Source: Pseudomonadota bacterium (GTDB taxonomy: Bacteria; Desulfobacterota; Desulfobulbia; Desulfobulbales; Desulfocapsaceae). From it: a stretch of DNA of 64,000 nt. Under the pieces are notes generated by a model. That model saw nothing but the letters and a program-made list of their open reading frames with translations, had not been told where the DNA came from and did no database searches. The translations under genes and the position numbers were made by a program. Where the stretch lies: contig JAHJLI010000066.1 in assembly GCA_018821785.1 (NCBI GenBank), positions 48,262-112,261 of the forward strand. The letters are read 5' to 3'. Positions 49,911-59,490 of this stretch are shown here, in pieces (the first letter of the stretch is position 1; the number at the start of each line of letters is the position of its first letter).

Positions 49911-52900
49911 ATGGCAGAAAAAAAGCCTACCGGTACAGTCCTCGTGGCTGGAGCCGGTATATCTGGAATCAAGGCGGCCATAGAGTTAGCTGAAGTAGGG
50001 TATAAGGTGCTGCTGACCGATGCTTCTACCCAGATTGGCGGTATTTTGGCCAAACTTGATTACCAGTTCCCGACAGATCATTGTGGCATGTGCCGCATGC
50101 TGCCCATGGTGGGCCGCGAATACTCTTCGCAGTATTGCATGCGAAAAAGCCTGTTTCATGAAAATATTGAAATCATGCCCTTTGCTGAGATTCAGGCAGT
50201 GCATGGCGATGCGGGAAATTACAAGGTCGACCTGCTGAAACGGGCACGCTACGTTGATCCGTCTCTCTGCAACGAGCTGGAGGAATGTATCGCCGTCTGT
50301 CCTGTGGAAGTCGCCGATGAATTCAACCACGGCCTCACCAAGCGTCGCGCCATTTACCAGGCGATCCCGCACAACACCCCGAAGATGCTGGCTATTGATA
50401 TGCAGGCCTGTACCAGCTGCGGAGAGTGTGTCAAGGTGTGTACTTCCGGTGCCATCAATCTTGAGGCGCAGGATGAGATGGAGACCCGCGAGGTGCATTC
50501 CATTATCCTCGCCTCCGGAGTAAAACTTTACAATACCCGTGAGTTCGAGGATGCCAAGTCCTATGCGGTTTCTCCCGATGTTGTCTCGTCGCTGGCCTTT
50601 GAGCGAATGATGAGCAGTTCCGGCTCATACCGTGACGGCGAGATTAAACGCCCCTCAGACGGTAAGCCAGCGAAAAACATTGCCTGGATCCAGTGTATGG
50701 GTTCCCGCAACCGGCGCCAGAAAAGGGATTACTGCTCGTCCATCTGCTGCATGTTCGCCCTGAAAGAGGCGGTGCTGGCCAAGGAAAAAGGCGGCCCAGG
50801 TGTCGAATCGACCATCTTTTATATGGATATGCGGACGTTTGGCAAGGGCTTCCAGCAGTACCGGGATGATGCGGTCGAAAAACACGGGGTGAATCTTATC
50901 CGCTGCCGGGTGCAGGGTGTTATGAAGAAGCCTGATGGTGCACTTGAGATCCGCTATTTCGATCCGGAAACCAACGAGTTCTTCATCAAGGAGTACGACC
51001 TCGTGGTCCTGTCAACCGGTCAAATCCCTTACGAAACTCATAAAAAATGGGCGGATCTTTTAAATGTTGGGCTTGATTCCCGTGGTCTTCTGGCAACGGA
51101 AGAGTACAGCAAGATCCGCCTTGCCGGCAAACCGGGGCTTTTCATCTGCGGATCGCTGATGGGACTTACCGATGTCAGTGAGGCGATGTCGAGCGGCATT
51201 GCAGCAGCCGGTGAAGCCACCAAATTTCTCTGCGGCATTGGTGCCGACACCGTTAAAGAGGAAGAAATTCCTGAGCCCACCGCTAACGAGCGGGAATTGT
51301 CTCAGGTGTCAGTTGCCCTCTGTAAATGCGGCGAGAAACCAGGTGCCGAAGGCATCGATTATGCCCTCCTCAGCGCCGAACTGCAAAAGTATCACAGCGT
51401 CGGCGAGGTGCAAATCGTCGAATCGTTCTGCAAAGACAATGGTGAAACCGCGGCCGTTGATATCCTTAGTCAGACCAAATGCAACCGCCTGCTGATCGGT
51501 GCCTGCCAACCATTTATGTATCGGCAGAATCTGAAGAATGTCGCCCGCAAGGCTGGGTTCAATTCGTCCCTGGTCGAGGTCTTTGACCTTTTCGGCATTG
51601 CCCGCCAAGGCATGACTCAGCCATCGATTAAAGAGTGGACCATGCGAGCGGCACACGAGGTCAGGGCCGATATCGAAAAGTTGAATTTCAAACCAGCCCT
51701 CCATGTCAGTGCCTTGCCGATCAATCAAAACGCCCTCGTTGTCGGTGGCGGCTTCGGCGGCATGCAGTCGGCCCTGTCACTTGCCATTCGCGGGGTGCCG
51801 GTGCACCTCGTTGAAAAAGATGGCCAGTTAGGCGGCTATCTCGGCAACAATGTCGAGGCAACGGTCGATGGTCTTGCCCCGATGGCCAAGGCCCAGGACA
51901 TGCAGCTGAAGGTCTATCAAAATAAGAACATTACCGTCCATCTCAACTGCGAGGTGGAGAGCACCGTCGGCACCCTTGGCTCCTTTGAATCAAAGCTGGT
52001 CTATAAAGACAGCGGCGAGACAAGCTACCTGCATCACGGCGCGGTCATTATGGCCACAGGTGGACATGAAGGTGCAACCACGGAATACGGCTTAGGAACC
52101 AGCGATCTGGTCATGACCCAGGGACAATTGAAAAAAGGTCTGGCCAGTGGCGACATCGATGTCAGCGGCACCGAGAACATTGTCATGATCCAGTGTGTCG
52201 GTTCGCGGCAAAAGGAAGGACGGCGCTACTGCAGCCGCATCTGCTGCATGTGGGCTATTGCCAACGCCCTGAAGATTAAGGAAAAAAATCCAGACGCCCG
52301 GGTGTTTATTCTTTACCGTGATGTGATGACCTACGGTTTTTACGAACAGTATTATTCCAAGGCCAGGACGGCCGGTATCATTTTCATGAATTACAGCCTG
52401 GACAATAAGCCGCAGATGGAAATGGTTGAAGGCAAACCGGTTGTTAAGTTCATGGACACTGTCTTAAACGAAGAAATCGAACTAACCGCCGATCTGCTCG
52501 TCCTCTCAACCGGCGTTGACCCTGAGGAAAGCAACAACAAGCTCGCTTCCGCCTTCAAGGTAGGGTTAAACGACGACGGTTTTCTTGCCGAGGCCGATTC
52601 GAAATGGCGGCCGATTGAATTCCAGCAGGTCGGCCTGTATCTGGCGGGCACTGCCCATTCACCCATGCCATTGAAAAGCGTGATCATGCAAGCCGAGGCG
52701 GCAGCACAAAAGGCCTATGCCTATCTGTCGGGACGGGAAGTGCATACGGCCGGCGTCGTCTCCAAGGTCAAAGACGCTCACTGCATACGCTGCCAACGCT
52801 GTGTAAATATCTGTCCCTACGGGGCAAGATCGTATGATGATATGGAAAATTGCATCAGTGTCGACCCAGCTGCATGCCAGGCATGTGGTATGTGCGCCGT

Positions 52901-53009
52901 TGAATGTCAGAATAATGCAGCGGAGGTGGCCGGCTGGACCGACAAACAGCTTTTTGCCGTCATTGACGCCAAACTCATGGATGATCTGCTCCTGTCTCCT
53001 GTCGAATAA
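49911..53009 (+). CDS. HdrA-like flavoprotein (second, two FAD-binding modules)
   Basis: VLVAGAGISGIKAAIELAEVGYKVLL, WIQCMGSRNRRQKRDYCSSICCM, second ALVVGGGFGGMQSALSLA, VGSRQKEGRRYCSRICCM, terminal ferredoxin. Confidence 0.87.
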   Translation: MAEKKPTGTVLVAGAGISGIKAAIELAEVGYKVLLTDASTQIGGILAKLDYQFPTDHCGMCRMLPMVGREYSSQYCMRKSLFHENIEIMPFAEIQAVHGDAGNYKVDLLKRARYVDPSLCNELEECIAVCPVEVADEFNHGLTKRRAIYQAIPHNTPKMLAIDMQACTSCGECVKVCTSGAINLEAQDEMETREVHSIILASGVKLYNTREFEDAKSYAVSPDVVSSLAFERMMSSSGSYRDGEIKRPSDGKPAKNIAWIQCMGSRNRRQKRDYCSSICCMFALKEAVLAKEKGGPGVESTIFYMDMRTFGKGFQQYRDDAVEKHGVNLIRCRVQGVMKKPDGALEIRYFDPETNEFFIKEYDLVVLSTGQIPYETHKKWADLLNVGLDSRGLLATEEYSKIRLAGKPGLFICGSLMGLTDVSEAMSSGIAAAGEATKFLCGIGADTVKEEEIPEPTANERELSQVSVALCKCGEKPGAEGIDYALLSAELQKYHSVGEVQIVESFCKDNGETAAVDILSQTKCNRLLIGACQPFMYRQNLKNVARKAGFNSSLVEVFDLFGIARQGMTQPSIKEWTMRAAHEVRADIEKLNFKPALHVSALPINQNALVVGGGFGGMQSALSLAIRGVPVHLVEKDGQLGGYLGNNVEATVDGLAPMAKAQDMQLKVYQNKNITVHLNCEVESTVGTLGSFESKLVYKDSGETSYLHHGAVIMATGGHEGATTEYGLGTSDLVMTQGQLKKGLASGDIDVSGTENIVMIQCVGSRQKEGRRYCSRICCMWAIANALKIKEKNPDARVFILYRDVMTYGFYEQYYSKARTAGIIFMNYSLDNKPQMEMVEGKPVVKFMDTVLNEEIELTADLLVLSTGVDPEESNNKLASAFKVGLNDDGFLAEADSKWRPIEFQQVGLYLAGTAHSPMPLKSVIMQAEAAAQKAYAYLSGREVHTAGVVSKVKDAHCIRCQRCVNICPYGARSYDDMENCISVDPAACQACGMCAVECQNNAAEVAGWTDKQLFAVIDAKLMDDLLLSPVE

Positions 53010-53021
53010 GAGGTGGTAACT

Positions 53022-53522
53022 ATGGATTTAAAAGGATCAATACAGGATTTATGGAAAGACATTTACAATACCGGTGATCTTCATCACTGTTTTAACTGCA
53101 GTACCTGTCTTTCTGGCTGTCCCGCCAGTTACGGGGATCCGCCGCTTTTGGTCAGGAATCTGGCCCGAATGGTGATTCTCGGACTTGAGGAAGAGCTTCT
53201 CAACGAGGACACCCCTTGGGCCTGTGTCTCCTGCTCAAAATGTGAGGAGATGTGTCCGATGGACGTCAAGCCCTTCGAGATGATCCTGGCCATCCGTCAG
53301 TGGCAAAGTGCCAACGACGAAACCCGCGTGCCGCCGTCGATTGTCGAGATCTACAAGAGGGGCTACACCCAGGCGGTTGGGGTGAATACCGATCTCCGGG
53401 ATTCGCTTGGCTTACCGGAGTTGAAAACCATTACCAACAATCCCGAGCTACTGCAGATGTTTCGCGAGATGCTTATGAAAACACCGGTGGTCAGCGCCAA
53501 CGACTATATGTTCGGTGGGTGA
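53022..53522 (+). CDS. HdrC-like ferredoxin subunit
   Basis: CFNCSTCLSGCPAS, CVSCSKCEEMCPMDV. Confidence 0.88.
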   Translation: MDLKGSIQDLWKDIYNTGDLHHCFNCSTCLSGCPASYGDPPLLVRNLARMVILGLEEELLNEDTPWACVSCSKCEEMCPMDVKPFEMILAIRQWQSANDETRVPPSIVEIYKRGYTQAVGVNTDLRDSLGLPELKTITNNPELLQMFREMLMKTPVVSANDYMFGG

Positions 53523-53650
53523 TGAAAAGCGGCAGAATGGCTAACCAGCTGTGAATAGAACCGTCTGTGTCCTTGCCGGGCACAACTCATGGGAAGGATC
53601 AAACGGTTCATCCCTGGTACGATTCTTTCCATATTAAAGAGGATTAAGAA

Positions 53651-54538
53651 ATGGAATTATGTCTTTTTCTTGGGTGTAACACCCCGGCTATCCGACCTGA
53701 TGTAGAACGGGCGATACGGGCATCGATGCCTATTCTGGGTATCGATCTGGTGGATGCCGACAATTATGTCTGCTGTCCGGCCTTCGGTGCTTTTCCTTCC
53801 ACCGACACTGATTCCTGGCTTGCGACCAGCGGCTGGAATCTTTCCATCGCCGAGGAGAAGGGCTGCGATATAGTTGTGCAGTGCGGCTCCTGCTACAGTT
53901 CCCTGCGCATGGGCCGCGAGCATATCATGCATCATCCTGAAAAACAGGAGCGTGTCAACGAATTGCTTGAGCCCACCGGCCGCAGGGTTGATGGTCGCTC
54001 AAAGGTTCGCCATGTCTCCGAGGTCCTCTATAAAGAGATCGGGCCGGAAACCATTGCCGGGCAGCTTAAAAAAAGCCTTAAAGGCATGAATGGCGTGGTG
54101 CAGTATCCCTGCCATACTCTCTTCCCAAGCGAGGTCGTCGGTTTTGAGGACTCAGCCAGAGAACCGAAAGGCATGCGGCGACTGGTCGAGGCCCTGGGTG
54201 CGAATGTCAACAGTTACAGCCGTGAGCTGCAATGCTGTGGCGGCGCCGGCGGATTCATGAAGAGCACCCCGGAGCAGGCCATCGAATTCGCCCAGTCAAA
54301 GTTCGATGCAATCCTGGCCGAAACCCAGACCGACTTCATTGCCGTGTCCTGCATCACTTGCCTGATGCATATGGAAAATGTGCAAAACACGTTGAACAAA
54401 AGGGTTGGTGAAGAGCGCTACAAGATACCAATCTTCGATTACAATCAGCTGCTGGCGCTGTGTCTTGGCTTCGAAGCGAAACAGGTAGCGTCCATATGCA
54501 ACGTTCCAAGGGATTCGGTGCTCAGTCGTATAGCCTGA
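53651..54538 (+). CDS. HdrB-like CCG-domain subunit
   Basis: FLGCNTPAIRPDVERAIR, VCCPAFGAF, CCGGAGGFMKS, CITC. Confidence 0.88.
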   Translation: MELCLFLGCNTPAIRPDVERAIRASMPILGIDLVDADNYVCCPAFGAFPSTDTDSWLATSGWNLSIAEEKGCDIVVQCGSCYSSLRMGREHIMHHPEKQERVNELLEPTGRRVDGRSKVRHVSEVLYKEIGPETIAGQLKKSLKGMNGVVQYPCHTLFPSEVVGFEDSAREPKGMRRLVEALGANVNSYSRELQCCGGAGGFMKSTPEQAIEFAQSKFDAILAETQTDFIAVSCITCLMHMENVQNTLNKRVGEERYKIPIFDYNQLLALCLGFEAKQVASICNVPRDSVLSRIA

Positions 54539-54695
54539 CCGATCAGGCGTCATCGCCGAATCGGTTTTGCAGAGCAGGTTCATGTCTTGGTTGTCCGAGA
54601 AATCTGCACTCGGACACCAGGCACGAATTCTTTGAACTGTTCAGGACGACCCAACCCTTTTCAATCTCATGCCCTCACCTTCGGAGGTACCTATC

Positions 54696-55157
54696 ATGAA
54701 TTTTAAATCAATCGATGAAATACTCGGTTTTGCAATAGAAAAAGAAAAAGAGGCGGTGGCCTTTTATACCGATCTCAGCAAAAAACAAACAACAGACGCC
54801 CTGCTCCTGACCTTTCGGGAATTGGCGCAAGAGGAAGCAAAACACGTCAAACTGCTGACCAATATCTCAAAAAATCAAAATGTGATCAAGTCCTATGAGC
54901 TGAAAAAAGTTCCCGACCTGAAGATCAGTGACTACCTGGTGGAGATGGAATATTCCGAAGGCATGATCATGCAGGATATTCTCGTGCTCGCCATGAAACG
55001 GGAAGAAATGGCCGTAAAACTCTATACCCAACTGGCCATGGGTTCGGCAGACGATGAGTCCATCAAACTCTTCAAACTCTTGGCCCAGGAAGAGTCAAAA
55101 CACAAACTGACCTTTGAAAAGCTATACGATGACGGCCTTGCCGGGCAAGGGCATTAA
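54696..55157 (+). CDS. Rubrerythrin/ferritin-like protein
   Basis: EILGFAIEKEKEAVAFYTDLS ... ELAQEEAKHVKLL ... LAQEESKHKLTFEKLYD. Confidence 0.85.
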   Translation: MNFKSIDEILGFAIEKEKEAVAFYTDLSKKQTTDALLLTFRELAQEEAKHVKLLTNISKNQNVIKSYELKKVPDLKISDYLVEMEYSEGMIMQDILVLAMKREEMAVKLYTQLAMGSADDESIKLFKLLAQEESKHKLTFEKLYDDGLAGQGH

Positions 55158-55257
55158 GCCGTTGTTAAAAAATAACATGGCCTGAGCCATGCTGGAAACG
55201 GTACAAGGGGCCGGAAGGAAATGGTTTAAACTGTCCTAGAAAACTTCCCGATGGCTC

Positions 55258-56511
55258 CTACGTCTGGAGATAGTTGCCGGCTTCTCTGTAGCCAAATTCC
55301 TTGTGCATGCTGCCCTTCAGATCTTTTACCAACCTCTCCAAGGCTACTCTATACAGAACAGGGTCTTGCCAACTCCGAAAATCACTTATCTCCCGGGTGC
55401 TGCGAATCATTTTCGCCCAGGCTTTTTGGCTGGTAAATATTGCATCATCAATGGTGATTGGAAAAAGGACCTGATTATCATTGATGTAATTTTTCTTCAC
55501 CCGTTCTCTTTCGAGTGCTGCCCCCACCTCATTTTCCATCCAGAAGCCGGCAAGGGATTTCTGTGACAGAATTATGAGCAGCATGTCCTGCATTTTCACC
55601 ATTTTATCAATTTCATGTCTGATTTTCCTGCCGCTTTTAAGGCTTTCACTTGCAAGCCAGCAGCGCACCCCTTGGTTCTGCAGATCTTTTTTAAATCGGT
55701 CGGCAAAATCCTCGTTTTTTGAGGAATATGAGATAAAACATGAAAAATATTCGGAAGGATTGCCAATAAGTGAGGGACTTGCTTCAATCAGATTTTGTGG
55801 TACTCCGGCATGACGAAGGAAATGGTCCGGGATATTCCCGCCAGATTGAAAAAGGGTATCGATTCCGATAGTCGATGGGGCGTGGTGAATAACCTCAGAC
55901 AAGCCGATTGCATGGCTTAAATCGCAATCGGAAAAGATCGTCCCACCAAGACCGGCACCTTGGAAATTGGTGTTTCTCAACAAAGTATCAGAGAAAATGG
56001 TGCCGTTAAGAAGGGTCCTCTGCAGGCTGGCATCCCAAAGATTGGCATTTACCAGGTTGGCTCTTTGCAGATTTGCTCTCTGCAGGGTAGCTCTGCGAAA
56101 ATTGGCCCCCTGGAGGTTAGCCCCCCACAGATTTGCCCCCCGGAGATCGGCTTCAAAAAGATTTGCTTCATGCAGGTTTGCTTCACGAAGATCGGCTCTG
56201 CGAAGATTTGCACCTATCAGGTTGGCCCCCTGAAACTCGGCATACATAAAATACCCGGCAAAGAGATTGGCCCGGGCGAGGTTGGCGGTTTTAAGGTTAG
56301 CCCCTTCAAGGTTAGCTCCTACAAGATCAGTTCCCTGAAGATCGGCACCATGAAGATTTCCGCCGTGCAGATCGACCCATTGCAGGTCCATTGCCGAGAG
56401 ATCTGCTCCTTCCAGTTGCGCCCGGAACATATATTTTTGTCCCTGAACAAATTCTCTCCAGGCATCAACACCCCCACTACGGAGAATTTTCAAGTGTTCT
56501 TGATTTGCCAT
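55258..56511 (-). CDS. Pentapeptide-repeat protein with C-terminal TIR domain
   Basis: Long A(D/N)LxxAN pentapeptide tract; then SCFISYSSKNEDFADRFKKDLQNQGVRCWLASESLKSGRKIRHEIDKMVKMQDMLLIILSQKSLAGFWMENEV. Confidence 0.9.
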   Translation of the reverse strand: MANQEHLKILRSGGVDAWREFVQGQKYMFRAQLEGADLSAMDLQWVDLHGGNLHGADLQGTDLVGANLEGANLKTANLARANLFAGYFMYAEFQGANLIGANLRRADLREANLHEANLFEADLRGANLWGANLQGANFRRATLQRANLQRANLVNANLWDASLQRTLLNGTIFSDTLLRNTNFQGAGLGGTIFSDCDLSHAIGLSEVIHHAPSTIGIDTLFQSGGNIPDHFLRHAGVPQNLIEASPSLIGNPSEYFSCFISYSSKNEDFADRFKKDLQNQGVRCWLASESLKSGRKIRHEIDKMVKMQDMLLIILSQKSLAGFWMENEVGAALERERVKKNYINDNQVLFPITIDDAIFTSQKAWAKMIRSTREISDFRSWQDPVLYRVALERLVKDLKGSMHKEFGYREAGNYLQT

Positions 56512-56850
56512 CGAGATCTCCGTAGCATATTGAGGAGCAGTCACTACATTGCCTGGCCATTTTCAATTTCTAATTTTCTGCTCCCTATAGTGCTTCCAGT
56601 AGTATCTCCGGCTAAGCCCCTTTTTACTCAGGATCAACACTGGCCTTCAATCAATATAGCAAACACAATGTGCTAAATCACGCTTAAACATGTGGATGCT
56701 CATCACTGCCGACGAGTACGGGAGACAATGGCAACACAAGATAGCACTTTGAGCGTACTATGCTTTAGCATTGTGCAGCACAACAAGGCATTGCTTGTAA
56801 AACATCGCCTGTAAAAATTGACGGCAATCATTGTAAATTTTCAGCTGGAC

Positions 56851-56904
56851 ACTACTAATACTTGGTAGTATATAAATGGGGATGTTTTCTGCTACTCGGT
56901 AGCA
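56851..56904. promoter_or_regulatory. Two palindromes upstream of DUF1641/SQR operon
   Basis: ACTACTAATACTTGGTAGT (56851-56869) and TGCTACTCGGTAGCA (56890-56904). Confidence 0.5.
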
Positions 56905-57054
56905 CAATATGGAAAATCGGTACAGAAGAGTGGTTCAAGGTACCAGCATAACCGGCCTGCGAGGAGCAGCTCAGGGTTTTTCGATAATGGCGTAGTAGTT
57001 TATTCATGAAATCGAAATTGCGACGGCAATTTAATCAAAAAGAGAACTAAAGCA

Positions 57055-57972
57055 ATGGATGAAGCCCTAATACTACAAAAACTAGATGCCCTTTCCAATG
57101 AGATTCAATCGCTGAAGACCGGTATGGTGGCAGAGCTGAGAAAAGACATGCTGCCGATAAGCCAGACAACCGGCCCACTTGTCGCAGACTGCCTCTCCGA
57201 ACTTGACCAAGAACATCGGAGAGAAGATCTCGTACATTTCATGAGGAATATGGTGCTCAACGTCGAGACGTTGAACTCCCTCCTCTCTACGGTCAAAGGT
57301 GCGATGGAGCTCAAGAATGAAATGGAGCCCATCGCCAAGCAAGTTCTCCCCAGGATCACCGATCTTTTTGCCGACCTTGACGGGCAATACGATCTCGACG
57401 AGGTTGCCGCCCTGCTGCGCAACACCCTGACCAACGTCCATCATTTCAACACCGCCATCACCATGCTCAAATCAGGCATGGAACTGAAAGACGATATCGA
57501 GCCGATGGCCAAACTTCTGCTACCCAGGATCATTGAACTCTTCCAGGAGATGGATGGTCAGTATGATGTGGAAGAGATGGCCACCCTGCTGCGCAATACA
57601 CTCAGCAACATGCATCACTTCAATACCGCCATCACCCTGCTCAAATCGGGCATGGAATTAAAGGACGAAATTGAGCCCATCGCCAAACTGACGCTACCGA
57701 AAGTCATCGAATTTATCGGTGAAATGGGAGGTATGTTGACGGTTGCCGGAACCGCCCTGGAATCCCTGAAGGGTTGCAAGTTCTCACCGGCACAGGCAGA
57801 GGCAATGAGTAATGTCATTCGTTCCATTGATCTGAGTAAGCCGAACAAAATCGGCCCGGTCGGAGCCCTTAAAAAACTCTACGATCCGAAGATCCAGGAA
57901 GCCTTGGGCGTTGTATTCATGATGTTGGAAGCAATGGGTTCCATGGTGCAAGCCCATAGGGACAACAAGTAA
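57055..57972 (+). CDS. DUF1641-type protein with 58-aa internal tandem repeats
   Basis: Repeat LLRNTLTNVHHFNTAITMLKSGMELKDDIEPMAKLLLPRIIELFQEMDGQYDVEEMAT; C-terminal LKKLYDPKIQEALGVVF; adjacent to SQR. Confidence 0.8.
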   Translation: MDEALILQKLDALSNEIQSLKTGMVAELRKDMLPISQTTGPLVADCLSELDQEHRREDLVHFMRNMVLNVETLNSLLSTVKGAMELKNEMEPIAKQVLPRITDLFADLDGQYDLDEVAALLRNTLTNVHHFNTAITMLKSGMELKDDIEPMAKLLLPRIIELFQEMDGQYDVEEMATLLRNTLSNMHHFNTAITLLKSGMELKDEIEPIAKLTLPKVIEFIGEMGGMLTVAGTALESLKGCKFSPAQAEAMSNVIRSIDLSKPNKIGPVGALKKLYDPKIQEALGVVFMMLEAMGSMVQAHRDNK

Positions 57973-58060
57973 TTGTAATTTAAGAAGGTTATCACAATCT
58001 AAGAGATAATCTCTCAGACCAAAGATGTAAGAATCTAATAGACAGGAGGGAGAATACGCC

Positions 58061-59302
58061 ATGAAAAAGCTTGTCATCCTCGGTGCCGGATGCGGCGGCA
58101 CGATGATGGCCAACAAAATGAGAAAACATCTTGATCGTAATGAATGGAATATTACGATCATAGATAAAGACAATATCCATGATTATCAGCCTGGATATCT
58201 CTTTGTTCCCTTCGGAATCAACACAGAAAAAGAAATCCGAAAAACCAAGAGAGAATTCATTAAGCCGGGAATCGATTTTGTCATCTCTGAATTGGTCAAT
58301 GTAGACTGGGACAAACAGGAAGTTACCACCAATACCAAGGGTAAATTCCAGTACGATATTCTCATCATGTCGACTGGCTGTGATGTAAGGCCCGAAGAGG
58401 TGGAGGGACTTGCTGAAACGTGGGGCAAGGATGTCCATGGGTACTATCGCTATGATCATTGTATCGATCTGAAGAAAGCCCTGGCCCAGTTCCAAGGCGG
58501 CAAACTGGTGGTCAATATCGCCGAGATGCCGATCAAGTGTCCGGTTGCACCGCTCGAATTCGCTTTCCTTGCCGACTGGCACTTCCAGGAGCGCGGTATC
58601 CGTGACAAGGTGGAAATCGAGTTTGTCACTCCTTTGACCGGCGCCTTCACTAAGCCAGTTGCCACGGCGGTTCTGGCCGCAGCCTGCGAGCAGAAAAATA
58701 TCAAGATCACTCCGAACTTCGCCCTTGGTAGTGTAGACGGCGAAAGGAAAGTGATTTCCTCCTACGATGGCACCGAGGTCAACTATGATATGTTGGTCTC
58801 CATTCCACCGAACTTCGGTTCCCAGGTGATGATCGACTCTGGAGTCTCTGATCCGATGGGATATATCCCGGTCGACAAACATACCTTGCAGCCGAAAGAT
58901 CGCAGCAATGTCTGGGTTCTCGGCGACGGCACCAACGTCCCGACCTCCAAAGCCGGTGCGGTGGCGCACTTCCAGGCTGATATCCTGGAAGAAAACATCA
59001 TGGCCTTCATCAACGGGGAGGCCCAGCACGCACGCTCCGATGGGCACGCACTCTGATTCATCGAATCAGGCTTCGGGAAAGCCTACGTAATCGACTTCAA
59101 CTACGACATCGAACCAGTAGTCGGAGATTATCCGTTCCCCTCCATTGGGCCCATGGGGCTTTTGAAGGATACGGAAATGAACCACCTCTCCAAACTTCTC
59201 TTCAAATGGGCATACTATAACCTGCTACTGGCAGGGACATGGCTTGGCCCCCCGGCAATGCAGACCGCCGGAAAACGGATGAACATGATCAAGAAGAAGT
59301 AA
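58061..59302 (+). CDS. Sulfide:quinone oxidoreductase, candidate selenoprotein (in-frame TGA 59054-59056 read as Sec)
   Basis: N-terminal LVILGAGCGGTMMANKM, EMPIKCPVAPLEFAF; frame continues through one TGA: SDGHAL-(TGA)-FIESGFGKAYVIDFNYDIEPVVGDYPFPSIGPMGLLKDTEMNHLSKLLFKWAYYNLLLAGTWLGPPAMQTAGKRMNMIKKK-TAA (59302). 414 codons including stop. Confidence 0.75.
59054..59096 (+). promoter_or_regulatory. Putative bacterial SECIS-like hairpin
   Basis: UGAUUCAUCGAAUC-AGGCUU-CGGGA-AAGCCU-ACGUAAUCGAC: 6-bp upper stem, G-containing loop about 17 nt after UGA; UGAUU can pair with AAUCG as a lower stem. Confidence 0.5.
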
Positions 59303-59323
59303 CCCGATCAGGTTCAAACATTT

Positions 59324-59365
59324 AAAAGCCCCTTGGTAACCAGGTTACCAAGGGGCTTTTTTTTT
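59324..59365 (+). terminator. Rho-independent terminator after the full-length SQR frame
   Basis: AAGCCCCTTGGTAAC-CAG-GTTACCAAGGGGCTT followed by a T-run. Confidence 0.95.
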
Positions 59366-59490
59366 AGGCTGATTATTCACGCTTTACAGCTCGTTGTTCT
59401 AGAGGGAATGGTTATTGACTGGAAGCGTCTTTCTTATTGACCCCAAATATGCAGCAATTCATCACCTTTCATATCATCCAACCTCATAAA

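Noticed and set aside
44936-53009. Additional selenocysteine sites in HdrA/MvhD genes
   Set aside because: These families can contain Sec, but here the relevant positions are Cys (TFPTLDCAACIGTP, GGCWPGDCHY) and the ORFs are uninterrupted.
55960-56676. 238-aa plus-strand ORF with repetitive IGPLEV/ICPPEIG pattern
   Set aside because: Antisense translation of the pentapeptide-repeat tract; the periodicity comes from the opposite strand.
57992-59047. 351-aa antisense ORF over SQR
   Set aside because: Exactly antisense to a conserved SQR reading frame; low-complexity composition typical of shadow ORFs.
58061-59056. SQR as a simple truncated gene or pseudogene
   Set aside because: Provisionally rejected: downstream frame is intact and family-like to a proper stop and terminator, and the TGA falls at a conserved Cys position. 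Still the main alternative until SelB/tRNA-Sec and reads are checked.
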